Below, in pieces: positions 10,252 to 20,924 of a stretch of DNA of 64,000 bases; position 1 is the stretch's first letter, and every line of letters begins with the position of its first letter. The notes under the pieces are model-generated. The model was not told the origin of the DNA, did no database searches, and saw only the letters and a program-made list of their open reading frames with translations. The position numbers were made by a program, and so were the translations under genes. Source of the DNA: Leptobrachium leishanense (lineage: Eukaryota; Chordata; Amphibia; Anura; Megophryidae). The stretch spans positions 98,181,204 through 98,245,203 of the forward strand of contig CM019069.1 of the NCBI GenBank assembly GCA_009667805.1, given 5' to 3'.

Positions 10252-12611
10252 TGATGATTATGAGGCCTGGAGGCCCGTTTCTTCTTCTCTTCTCTCTCAA
10301 ATTTTTCCCTCATTGGAGGGTTATCTCTCAGGAGTCCGGATGGTGGTGGATCACCATGCGAACCATACGGGAGGTCTGAGTGCTGTTGCTCTCCGGTTTT
10401 TTCTTTTTCTTTTGCTTTAACTGCCCTTGGCTCAGGGCCATTTAATGATGTCACTGATGTTTACTTATTATTTGATCCAAAGCTTCTGGTATGCCTAATT
10501 GAGTTTCTACTGTCTTGCAGGGGCTCCCTGGGGGAGGTTCGCCCCGACGGTTCTATTCGGGACGGGTCGGGGGACCCTCCCTCCCGGAATTCCCCCCCTA
10601 TCGGTTATAATGTCATATCCAGGTATTGCTAGTGTTGCTCAACTTCGGTCGGGTGTGGGGGTGTGGAGGACTGGGGTTCGGGGAGTTTTTGGTCTCCTTG
10701 CCCTCCCCTCCAAGGTCAGCCTGGCACTCCATAAGCCCAGGCGCTTTTTGTGTTATGTCGTGTTTTTGTCTTACGTTGTTGGTGGGTCTTTGTTTCTCGG
10801 GCGTGCCACCCGCTCCTATGCTTTTCTCTTTTCTTTTCTGTCTTTCCTCATCTCTCTTTCTCCACCTCCTCTCTTGCCCCTGACTCCAGTTTCCCTCTCT
10901 TGCCCTCAGACAGAGATAGGAGGGGCATCTTTGGTGCCTCACCCCCTTTTCACCTCCCTCTTGTTGACTCTGTATGGGGGATAGAGGCCTAAAGATTTTG
11001 TCCCTTAATGTTAAGGGATTAAACACACCCCAAAAGAGGCGTCTGTTGTTGACGGAGCTTAAACGATCCGCGTGTCATATAGCAATGATTCAGGAGACCC
11101 ATTTTGCTTCATCCTGCCAATTTTCACTGAGAGACAAAGCCTTCCCTGTTGCCTACATGGCGTCATCTCCACAAAAGAAAAAGGGAGTGGCTACCCTGAT
11201 CCACTCCTCCTGTCCCTTTAAAATTCACCTTCAAGTTTCAGATCCAGCTGGACGTTATTTGATGCTAGTGGGACAGATAGCTTCCACCACCCTAACCTTA
11301 TTTAACATTTATGCTCCTAATGGTTATGACCCTGACTTCTGGACAGAAATATCTTCTTTACTGACAACTAGAGCTGACGGTCGAGTTATTTTTGGCGGGG
11401 ATTTTAATGCCACCCCCCAGCCCTCTCTGGACAGAAAGGCATCGGGGGACTCCTCGGGGACGCCTTTGGGATACCCCCAGGATGCTTCCCTGGAGTCCTT
11501 TATGCTTGACCATTCCCTGGTGGATGCATGGCGCCTCCATCACCCGGGTGATAGGGACTTCACCTTTTTTCCAACCCCCACCGCTCTTACTCCCGAATAG
11601 ACCTTTTCCTGGTGTCCCTGTCGACGATGCCTTTAATTCCGACCTCAAGCATAGGTGATATCACGTGGTCGGACCACGCTCCGATCTCCATGACGTTAAC
11701 CATACCGTCCTACAAACCGGCGTGGTCGTGGCGTCTGAATTCCTCTTTGCTACACAAACCCGAACATATCATAGAACTGCGGCAACAGCTTAGCGAATAT
11801 TTTCTGGAAAACGACTCACCCACCCTTTCCCCCACCACCCTGTGGCTGGCCCATAAAACGGTGATATGAGGCCATCTTATACAATTAGGTAGTAGACTCA
11901 AAAAACAAAATCTAGCTTCCCTGGTTTCTTTGACCAAGGACCTGTCTAAATGGGAAGCTCTGAACAAACTTTCACCCTCCGACGTCTTGACCGCCCAGAT
12001 TAAAACGATCAGGACCGCAATACGTCAACTACTCGGGGAGGACGCGGCCCGCTCATTGGCCTGGTCCAAGAGGACCTATTTTGAATTTGCCAACAAATCT
12101 CACACCCTTTTAGCGTCTAAACTTCGCAATAAGACTAGGTCCAAACATATAACGGGAGCCAGAGATGGGGAGGGAGTCCTGCACACGTCCCCAGCTACAG
12201 TTAATAAATTGTTTACCTCATACTTCCGGACATTATACAACCATTCCCCGACCCACGTTTCTGACTCTATCCCATTGGGCCACTCGATTGACCGTTTCCT
12301 GTTGAATGCTCCTCTCCCCCGGCTATCCCCCACACAGAGACAGACGCTTAGACACCCTCCTTCTGAGGAGGAGATAGCTGAGGTCATTAAGGCATTCAAA
12401 CCTCACAAGGCCCCTGGCCCGGATGGGTTCTCTGCCTTTTATTATAAAACCTTTGCACAAACTTTGTCTCCGCATTTACACAAATTTTATCTGTCTCTGT
12501 GGGAGGGTGCCCCAGTGCCCCAGCCCCAGCAGATTTTCTCCGCTCAGACATTATTTTAATTCCAAAGGAAGGAAAGGACCCGTCTTATCCACAAAATAAT
12601 AGGCCTATTTC

Positions 12612-14371
12612 GGCTAACAGCAGCAGTGAGCAGTCGTGTTTTGGAGGAGCTCCGTTACAGCATCGGTCTTAAAGTGCATTTTTCTGCTCCTACAGGACTT
12701 CTTGTTGTGCCCGATTGACCCAGGAGGGTCTGGGGAGTACCGAGCATCGGGTGTGCCCTTTGCCTGCGCGCTCCAGGGTTTCCTTTGTCAGCCTCGTATC
12801 GATTTGGGCCTGGTGACGGCGGCCATCTTGGACGGCCTGGACGTGATTTTCGGGCCTGTTCTTACCGGTGTGCCTGCAGTATCTGATCCGTCATGCTCAG
12901 CAGTCGTGTGCTGAAGGGGGGCCCTCGCCAGCGGGACATCTGTGAAGCTCTGGCAGGTGGGTTGGCTCCCAGAAGAGAGTTGGGGTCCTCGTCTCTCCCT
13001 CCAGGCTATGGATCATCAGGGGACGATGATAGTTCCTGGTCCCTCGGAGGTGGGCCGGGGACTTCATGGCTCTCCCCGCCATCACAGGCACCGGAACTGC
13101 GCCCTCTCTCCGCAGCTGGAAAAAAACGTGCGCAGAAGAAGCGCAAGGCCATTTTGGCAGCGTCTCCACAGACGGCGGTGGCCCAGGAGTCATCGGAGGA
13201 GGGCCTGACCGGGGACCCCCAGTTCTCTGCCATCAGCAGTGCGGCGTCTGAGCGACGACCCGGCCCGAGGACGGACGGAGGAGACTCAGAGCCTCGACAA
13301 CGGGAAGAGGATGACCATCTCCCATCTACAAAAGGTGACCTGCGTAGAATCCTGGATGAGATCAGAGAGATAAGGGAGGTATGGCGCCCGGAGGTGGCAG
13401 CGGTTAGAGAAGAGGTTGCTGTGGTTCGTGCTCAGGTGTTGGAGGTGCAGTCGACGGCCGCTGAGGTGAAGTCGGAGCAGACGCTGTTGTCCGGTCAGGT
13501 CGCTGCCCTGAGATCTCAGGTGGATGTTCTATCTCGCTCCGTGGAGACTTTAGAGACCAGACATAGACGCCGCAACATCAGGGTCAGGGGCATACCAGAT
13601 TCGATTGCGGCGACAGAACTATTGCCCTATGCTACCCGTTTGGTCCTTCAGGTCGCTGGACTTCCACTGGACACTCCAGACATACTTGGCGCTGCGTTTC
13701 GGGTCAGGAGACCGGCGACGTCCTCCAGAAGCACACCCGGCGACGTTGTTATAGCTTTTAGGGAGGTCGCCCTGAACGGAAAAATTATGTCCTCTCCTGG
13801 GGCGCGAGACCCTGTGCCATTTGAGGGCTCCTCCCTGACCTTGTTTCACGACCTCCCGTTCCAGACCCTGCTGGCACGTCGCCGCTTTCGGGATGTAACC
13901 ACGATCCTTCGAAGAACCGGGATTTGCTACCGTTGGGGCATGGCGGGTTCGTTAGTAGTTACGTATGCCAATGTTTCATATACTATTACTGACCCCGCAC
14001 AGGCATGGAAGGATCTAGAGGCAGCTGGTATCTCCCCGGACCTCCTGGAAATACAACCGGGATGAGAATCATACCACCCCCTCACCAAGCACTTCTGTTT
14101 CTAGTTCTTCACGAGTTTTTCGGACAATTTTCTGTATGACCTCTGAGTGGATATTTTAGAGAGCCATGGACCGGTTCTTGAACTTTCATGCGTGCCTTTT
14201 TGTCCTATGCCGGACTCTGTGCTCCTTTTCCCGCTCGTTCTAGTTTAATCCACGCTACTCCGCTGTTCTACTCGTAAGAAGTTTAGCTGGCCCTGCGTGG
14301 CCGTATTTCTGTTCGTGTGATTTCATGACTTTCTTTGTGTGTTTTGAATCTTTAAATAAAGAATTAAAAAA
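12612..14371 (+). mobile_element. ORF1-only (HAL1-like) LINE inserted in LINE B
   Basis: A 1.76-kb insertion splits LINE B ORF2 and is flanked by the 19-bp duplication AAAATAATAGGCCTATTTC (12593-12611 and 14372-14390), whose A-rich end merges with the tail. It has a 280-bp 5' leader, an intact ORF1, a 306-bp 3' UTR and an AATAAAGAATTA tail followed by an A run. There is no ORF2. Its last 30 bp closely resemble the end of LINE B (both GTGTTT...AATAAAGAATTA), which suggests that it uses the RT of that family. In mammals such half-L1 elements are called HAL1. Removing it restores the host frame ([15 protein letters not shown]). Confidence 0.88.
12893..14065 (+). CDS. Intact LINE ORF1 protein, 390 aa
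   Basis: This is an uninterrupted ORF from ATG 12893 to TGA 14063-14065. The N-terminal about 150 residues are low-complexity, Ser/Gly/Asp-rich and carry a basic patch (KKRAQKKRK, about 13121-13147). Residues about 150-225 form a heptad-like Val/Leu coiled coil (VWRPEVAAVREEVAVVRAQV). The RRM-type domain begins at HRRRNIRVRGIPDSI (about 13561-13605), followed by VRRPATSSRS and GDVVIAF. The C-terminal domain has LFHDLPFQTLLARRRF (about 13837-13884) and ICYRWGM. This order matches L1 ORF1p, an RNA chaperone that forms trimers in L1. It is the only intact LINE frame in the window. The upstream TGC-rich leader has no longer in-frame start. Present expression is unknown. Confidence 0.82.
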   Translation: MLSSRVLKGGPRQRDICEALAGGLAPRRELGSSSLPPGYGSSGDDDSSWSLGGGPGTSWLSPPSQAPELRPLSAAGKKRAQKKRKAILAASPQTAVAQESSEEGLTGDPQFSAISSAASERRPGPRTDGGDSEPRQREEDDHLPSTKGDLRRILDEIREIREVWRPEVAAVREEVAVVRAQVLEVQSTAAEVKSEQTLLSGQVAALRSQVDVLSRSVETLETRHRRRNIRVRGIPDSIAATELLPYATRLVLQVAGLPLDTPDILGAAFRVRRPATSSRSTPGDVVIAFREVALNGKIMSSPGARDPVPFEGSSLTLFHDLPFQTLLARRRFRDVTTILRRTGICYRWGMAGSLVVTYANVSYTITDPAQAWKDLEAAGISPDLLEIQPG

Positions 14372-16895
14372 AAAATAATAGGCCTATTTCCCTTTTGAAT
14401 GTTGATTATAAAATATTCACAAAAATACTTGCAAATAGACTGAACTCCTTCTTAGCTTCTATAATACACCCGGATCAAGTAGGGTTTATCCCGGGCAGAC
14501 ATGCATTTGCTAATACCAGACGTGCTGTGGTGCTGATGGAGCGTATAACTGGCACCCGACTGCCTTCTCTGCTCATCTCTCTGGATGCAGAGAAGGCGTT
14601 TGATCGACTAGAATGGCCTTTTTTGATCCGACTTTTGACCACGTGGGGCTTCCCGATGTCCTTTCTCTCGGTCCTCCGATCTCTATATAATTCCCCTACC
14701 TCTGCTGTCATTACCCCAGGTACTGTTCCCACGAGTTTCTCTGTCGGAAATGGGACTCGACAGGGATGCCCTTTGTCTCCCCTCCTCTTTGCCCTATCTC
14801 TCGAACCCCTTTTATCGGCCATTCGACACTCCCCCCCCCATATTACAGGAGTGACAGTAGGAAGGGAGGAATACAAGGTATCGGCGTACGCCGATGATGT
14901 CTTGCTCACTCTTAGCCATCCCTCCGCCTCCATTCCTCACCTGCTCTCCCTCCTGCGCGACTTTTCAGCAGTCTCGGGTTATAAGGTTAACCTAGAAAAG
15001 TCAGTTGCTATGCCTTTTTCCCTGTCGGACTCGATCTGTCGGGAGATTGAGCGGTCTTCAGGTTTCCGTCTTACTCGCTCCTCTTTGAAATACCTGGGAG
15101 TGTGGCTTACACCTGATGTGAATGGATTGCACTCCGTAAACTATGAGGCAATGTTTAAACTTCTGGGTGAGGACCTGGAGAGGTGGGGGAGAGAGGGGGG
15201 TCTCCTGGATTGGCAGGATCAATTGTATAAAGATGAACCTGCTTCCGAGATTACTATATCTATTTCAAGCCCTGCCGGTCTGGGTGTGCCCCCGATCTCT
15301 TCGACAGCTGCAGTCCCAAATTGAAGGTTTTGTGTGGGCGGGGGGCAGGAGAAGGGTTTCTAAATATGTCCTATACCATCCTAAAGAACGAGGGGGTCTG
15401 GGCCTTCCACACTTGTATAAATATTTTCAAGCGGCTCAGGTTGCTCAGTTTGTGATGTTTCATCTGCCCCAACACTCCCAACGTTGGGCCGATTTGGAAT
15501 CTGACCTCTTTGCACCAGACCTCCCGCAATTTTATTTTTGGCTACCCAAGGAGTTCCGTCCGTTATTGCGGTCCACCTGTACAGCGACTCTGACCTCACT
15601 GAGGGTATGGGACTCCGTCCGGGACAAATTCCACCTCTGCTCTTGTTACTCGCCTCTAATGCCATATTTACGCAACAGAGCTTTTGCTCCAGGATTGTCC
15701 CCCTCCGCTTTTGCAGCTTTTGAAAATATCGACCTGCAGAGGGTTAAGCATTTCAGATCTTCAGGAGATGACTGGTTCTCTTTCTCGGACCTACAATCGA
15801 AGGGTGACCTTCGGACCTTTGACCATTTCAGATTCTTACAGATACGGGACTTTTTATCTCAACATAACATTTCACAAGCAGCGAGTCAGAAATTAACGTT
15901 TTTTGAATCCATGTGTGATTCCGGAAGGGCTCCGAAAGCTCTAATTTCCACCTTTATATAATCATTTTCCATGCGAGGATGTCTCCTGGCTGACCCCTGG
16001 ATTCATTGCCCGCTGGGAGGCGGATATCGGGGAGGAGTTGGAGGGGGAGGAGTGGCAAGATATGTGGGAAAATGTTGCAAAAGTGTCTATATGTGTTACG
16101 CTGAAAGAACAGGCATATAAAACGATGTACCGATGGTATACCACCCCGGTCTTGCTCTCGCATCTGCAGCCGGGTACCCCTGATGTTTGTTGGAGGGGCT
16201 GTGGGGCTCGGGGTACTTTGTTTCACATGTGGTGGCTGTGCCCGAAGGTGCGTTCTTTCTGGGACCGGATTGGTGACTTATTAGAGGAGGTGTTTCAACA
16301 GCCTTTCCCACTTGATCCTTGGGCCTTCCTGCTCCATAGGTCTCCGGCATCCCTTCAGGGGCCGGATTGCAAACTCTTTCACAGGATATGTTGGGGGCTA
16401 GGAGAGCTCTCGCTAAGCACTGGCGAGATGGGGATGTGCCTTCCGTTGAGGTGGTCCGGGCTTATATAGCCGAGGCGCATCACATGGATAAACTGTCAGC
16501 GGTGATCCACAACTCGCTTCCCTCGTTTTACAAAACCTGGAGTCGTTGGGAAGAAACTAATTAAAACCCGAGTAATACCTGAGGGGGGTTAGATGCGTGA
16601 GGTTTTCCCCTTTCTATTTTTCTCTGTCCTTTTCTTTTCTCTCTTTTGTCTTACGTGGTTAATGTTTGTCCTGTCTTTGTCGGCTGCGTGGCATGCCAAG
16701 CGCTGGGCATCAGGGCTTATCTGGTACATGTCATCCGAACTCGACTGTTATGTTTAATTGTTTCTGCCTTGATTTTGTAAGTTGAGCTAGGTCATGTTTT
16801 ATTCGGCTTGCCCTCTCTGCCCTGCGAGGCGATGTCACAGGTGGCTGTTTACCTGTTTTCTGTGTTTAAATCTTTTTCAAAATAAAGAATTATAA

Positions 16896-17666
16896 AAAAA
16901 AACAAAACAGATAAATCCTATCAGCATCACCGCAATACATTCAAAAAATACTTATTTTTAATTTGTGTATGTGATTATTTATATTACCACTGGGTATTAC
17001 ACATGCAGGGTACAGTATCAGTGGTTATCACAAATTGGCCCCAGAAATTTAAATGGCGAGACCCCTGTGTTTTTCTCCTCCTTTTCACAGACCTGTCTCC
17101 TACAGAGCTGCACTCTCCCTCTGTGCTTTGGCCCATCCCCTTGATCAGTGATGGTGAACCTCAGCAGCTCAGATGTTTTAGAACTACATGTTCCATGATG
17201 CCTATTGAGCCTTAAAGCTGCCAGAGCATCATGGAGCATCGTAGTTTCAAAACATCTGGGGTGCCAAGGTTCGCCATCGTTGCCTATATGACCTGCTCCA
17301 GCTACTGTCAGTGTGAGTCTGTGCAGGCTCCAGCGACCAGTGTGTGCAGAGAGTGCAGTGGTAATGTTTTCAGATAAAAAAGCAAAATAATGCTGGAGAT
17401 ACTCTGGACGCGAAGCGCCTGTAAGCAGCGCTGTGCTTCGAAGCGCAATCAGTGTATACAGAGGTCCGTTCAGTTCCTCAGCAGCTGCTGAATTGCTTCA
17501 GTGCAGCAGTTCAGTTTGCTGCAGCTGTCTCACTGAATGTTTTGACTGTGAATATGGAAGCGAAAGGGCAAATGATTGCTTAATGAAAGGTGCGGTATCT
17601 GCAAAATCTACTGTTGTCCATATTATTACCACTTTAGTGTTAATGTTTACCCTGTTCCAATAAATT
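16896..17666. other. Unassigned segment with a short MITE
   Basis: No gene is seen. 17146-17282 is a 137-bp inverted-repeat element: CAGTGATGGTGAACCT at the left end and, reading inward on the other strand, CAACGATGGCGAACCT at the right. Its body is palindromic around 17210. No clear 8-bp duplication flanks it. The rest holds nothing recognised. Confidence 0.5.
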
Positions 17667-18043
17667 AGGGATGCACAGATACTAGTATCGGTGCCGATAC
17701 TGCCATTTGCACGAGTACTTGGTACTAGGCACTAGGCGCAACACTTCCCTGGACATGGGCCGAAGGCGCAACACTTCCCTGGACATGGGCCGAAGGCGCA
17801 ACACTTCCCTGGACATGGGCCGAAGGCGCAACACTTCCCTGGACATGGGCCGAAGGCGCAACACTTCCCTGGACATGGGCCACCGTGACAGTTTTTCATT
17901 GCTTATTTAAGAATGGGAAGTAGATTTACTACCAATAGAATGAAAGTTCCTTTACTTATTTATTCTTTTAAGATTTTTTGGGTGCAATTTTAGATTTCTT
18001 AACCTTTTTTAAAGAAACAAGGCTTTTTAACCCATAGGTTTCA
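17667..18043. mobile_element. hAT-like terminus with a 30-bp array
   Basis: TAGGGATGCACAGATACTAG at 17667, followed by TATCGGTGCCGATACTG, matches by eye a common vertebrate DNA-transposon terminus rich in CCGATAC motifs. Five 30-bp units (17731-17880; core GCGCAACACTTCCCTGGACA) follow. The other end was not found, so the extent is approximate. Confidence 0.5.
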
Positions 18044-18250
18044 ATGCAGCATATGATTCCGCACACTGCCGGGCAGCACCTCTACAGTATAATTATTGCA
18101 GCATATGAATCTGCACACTGCCAGGCAGCACCTCTACAGTATAATAATGCAGCATATGATTCCGCACACTGCCGGGCAGCACCTCTACAGTATAATAATG
18201 CAGCATGTGATTCCGCATACTGCCGGGCAGCAGTATTGTCTACAGTACAA
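18044..18250. repeat. 50-bp tandem repeat, about 4 units
   Basis: Units start GCAGCATATGATTCCGCACA at 18046, 18099, 18149 and 18199, with periods of 53, 50 and 50 bp. A single unit appears in inverted orientation at about 27495-27545, at the outer end of the opposite arm of the inverted-repeat element. Confidence 0.8.
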
Positions 18251-18408
18251 TAATGCCAAAAAAACAAGGTGTTAAACTCAGCGGCGCTTATTTAGTTCGG
18301 TTCGCCAATGTATACCCCCAAAAAGGTGCTTCCCATCACCCAAAAATAAATCCAAGCAAAAATCAAAAAAAGAGAGGGAGGGGGTGGCGCTCACGTACAC
18401 AATACGTG

Positions 18409-19369
18409 TGTAGCATGGTTTTAAGATTGTGTTTGCTGCATTTAATGGTTTGGCCACCAGAGGGAGACAGGGGCAATATGAACTATACTGGACACAAACG
18501 GAACTACAAATTCCATCGTGCTTTGCGGTGGAGACAGGAAGTGGGGGGGAGAGAGAGAGAGAGAGAGAGAGAGCAAGGGCATCCGCAGCCTCGCGCGAAG
18601 GAGAGCCAGTGTGAGCAGAGCGACAAAAGGTGGAAGACGCACGTGAGACTGCCAGGGATCGTGACCAGGTTGGAGAGCAGGCACTGCCTCGCGGGTGCTG
18701 GGGATCAGGGACAGTGACTTGGCAGACACCTGCCTACACATCGCTGAGAGGTTTGCACAGAGACATCGTTCCGGTTGGACCCCAAGTAAGGAGACCGCGA
18801 TGATCCATTGGGAGTGCAGGCGGTAGGCCGTAGTTCTCGTTGCGGAGATCGGACAAGCAAGAGAAGCGGATCCGGTGGCACAGAGTCCCAGTGCAATCCA
18901 AGTGGAGAGACATCCTTGATCGGGCAGCGGAACAGATTGTCTAACGGATGGGTGAGAGGCCTTCCAGGCCACAGTTCCAAGTATAACGAAGCACGCTGCA
19001 TTATTGTTTAAATCTACAGGGCCCCAACGTGACTAGTCGAAGATTTGCTCTTTCCATTCACTGGCCAGTTGAATATAGTACCCGGGTACCTGAGATCATA
19101 CACACACACCTTTTTGAGACATTACTTTCGCGGGACTTACACTCCAGAATCGAAGGGGTTAAACTTTTCTTTTGCCGCCGCATGTTTTTCCCGCATTACG
19201 AAGTCCTGTCGTTCATATACCGTGTTTACATTATATATGCCGCTTTATTGGGATCAATAAAGTATATAATCTATAAAATCCACAACAGTGCTGGTGTATA
19301 TTTATTCCCTAGTGCGGTGAGACTAACCCAGGGTTAAATTCAGCGGCTCCTCCGGGAGTGAGCGCTACA
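18409..19369 (+). repeat. 5' LTR of Gypsy element
   Basis: This 961-bp LTR contains a (GA)n run (18548-18572), longer than in the 3' copy. Near its 3' end it has TTATTGGGATCAATAAAGTA, a polyadenylation-like AATAAA. It ends GAGCGCTACA. Confidence 0.93.
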
Positions 19370-19371
19370 CG

Positions 19372-19389
19372 TGGGGGCTCATCCGGGAT
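19372..19389 (+). promoter_or_regulatory. Primer binding site, tRNA-Pro-like
   Basis: TGGGGGCTCATCCGGGAT starts two bases after the 5' LTR. It differs at one position from the classical proline-tRNA primer site known from gammaretroviruses, which places minus-strand priming here. Confidence 0.8.
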
Positions 19390-19428
19390 TCTAGTTTCTG
19401 AAATAAAATCGCATTTAAAGGGTTAAAT

Positions 19429-20924
19429 ATGGATCCAGACACTGCTGTCAAATGGTGTGAGGAGCAAGATAGCCAGATAGAGTTAAGCATAGTCATGGAT
19501 ATTCCTGCAGACACTTGGGCCGAAGATCAGATTCGCCGGGCCGTGGCCGTGCTGACACCAGATCATCGGGGGTTAATCCTCGACATTAAACGAACCCAGA
19601 TACTTCTCACACATATGTTCTTTTTGAGTGGATAAAGGGTGTTCCAGTATGTTTTCAGGGCGCAAGCGTGAAGCTGACCGATGAGGTGGAAGTTCAACTG
19701 ATTCAGTCAAGTATGCCACGTGGCGATCCCGCGAGTGTTCCCGCGCTGGCCATGATCGGGCTGGCCATGATCGGGCCTGAATTCATAGTGGCTATCGGAG
19801 ATTTGCTGGCTAAATGTCAAAGAACAAGCCCTCCACACACTAACTTTGGTTATCGACGGTTGAGGAACTTTACAGGAAACGTACCAACTCCGGCGGGAGA
19901 AGAAACCTTTGAAGAATGGGTAGAACAGGCGATGCAGGCTCTGGATGAGTGGGACGTCCCTGAGGCACAGAAGAAGCAAAGAATTACTGAGAGCTTAAAG
20001 GGACCTGCGTCAGAGGCTGTCAGAAACCTGAAGTTGAGTAAGCAAGACTGCACTGCTTTAGATTACCTGAACGTGTTACAGGAAGTCTTTGGGCGAACAG
20101 AAAAGGCTGCTGAGCTCATGTACCAGTATGAACATACTTACCAGCGAAAAGGTGAGATAATGACTGAATATATGAGGTGTCTTGATAAGATTCCGCACCA
20201 GATACTTCTTTAGAAAGGGGCCGAACCGGCCACAATAGACAAAATCCGAATGCAGCAGATATTGAGGGGCGCTCAACCTCTAGATCCTGTGATGCTACAG
20301 CTGAGAACCAGAGAAGGTAACCGAGAATTTAAATACCTGGAACTGATTCGAGCTGTTAGAGAGGAAGAGGCTCTACTGGAAGAAAAATCCTTAAGGAGAG
20401 GAGAAAGAGCTTACGCACAACCCGTGAGGCATAACGAATATCTGCAAACTGAAGATGATTCGTTGGACGCCTATGGATCCGAAGTTGATGGGCAAGAGCA
20501 TCTGTTTGTTCCTATATCCACAGAGAGTGCTGCAAAAGAGTCAACCATTCCTACCTATAGTGAAATACACAAGACGGTTAAGAAGGTGCAAGAAGCTCAA
20601 GCTGAACTGAAACAGGCACACACGGACTTGTGCTGAGTACTTTTGAAGGTGGCAGAGACACAGACCGATATGCAGAAGTTCCTTACTGATATGCGGACAA
20701 CTGGAGTTGCTGTGGTGTCTGGCCAGGGCCCTTCAACCGAATCATTACAAGCAAGTGTGCCTCCGTCTTCGAAGAAGAGATGTTTCAGTTGTGGGGAAAT
20801 GGGTCATTTCCGAGCACAGTGCAAAAACCAAAGGCCTGAAGGAAATAATGTGGAAGAGTTCCTAAAGGCCTTGGAAGGGCTGCTATCTACCTCACAGGCG
20901 GGAAACGCCAGAGAGCCCAAGTGA
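19429..20924 (+). pseudogene. Gypsy gag, PNMA-like
   Basis: This is the structural capsid gene. The start MDPDTAVKWCEEQD (ATG 19429) and the later LRNFTGNVPTPAGEETFEEW (about 19861-19920), followed by KGPASEAVRNLKLS and LNVLQEVFG, resemble the vertebrate PNMA family, known to derive from Gypsy Gag. A zinc knuckle CFSCGEMGHFRAQC (from 20781) fits C-X2-C-X4-H-X4-C. The first frame ends at 19635 and resumes in another frame at about 19668. In-frame stops at about 20211 and 20634 interrupt the rest. A heptad-like Glu/Gln-rich segment (about 20560-20720) precedes the knuckle. The PNMA likeness is by eye; a profile search would settle it. Confidence 0.8.

Larger units (their letters stand above)
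10974..16564 (+). pseudogene. LINE B ORF2 (endonuclease and RT), interrupted
   Basis: The APE-type endonuclease begins MGDRGLKILSLNVKGLN, with IQETHF (about 11085-11105), the GGDFNAT block (about 11394-11415) and ITWSDHAPISM (about 11660-11692). The frame shifts near 11580-11610, and a TGA at 11867-11869 stands where related copies read Arg or Met-Arg. The RT starts at about 12400 (HKAPGPDGFSAFYY). It is split at 12612 by the ORF1-only LINE and resumes at 14391 with [20 protein letters not shown] (about 14575-14607), [14 protein letters not shown] (about 14749-14790) and catalytic YADDVLL (about 14887-14907). Further shifts occur near 15180 and 15960. The cysteine/histidine motif CWRGCGARGTLFHMWWLCP lies at about 16191-16247, and the stop is at 16562-16564. 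The element is clearly dead. Confidence 0.88.
9121..16895 (+). mobile_element. L1/Tx1-like LINE B, near full length
   Basis: This two-ORF LINE has a G-rich 5' end (GTAGGGGGGGCGGAGCTAGC), ORF1 (9269-10251), a 722-bp inter-ORF region with no ORF (10252-10973), ORF2 (10974-16564), a 3' UTR and an AATAAAGAATTAT tail at 16881. An A/C-rich motif, roughly AAAAACAAA, flanks both ends and may be a short TSD, though it merges with the A tail. Without its internal 1.76-kb insertion the element would be about 6 kb. Confidence 0.87.

Noticed and set aside
10499..10992. Small ORFs between LINE B ORF1 and ORF2
   Set aside because: Pyrimidine-rich, no recognised domain, overlapping in several frames; treated as the inter-ORF spacer.
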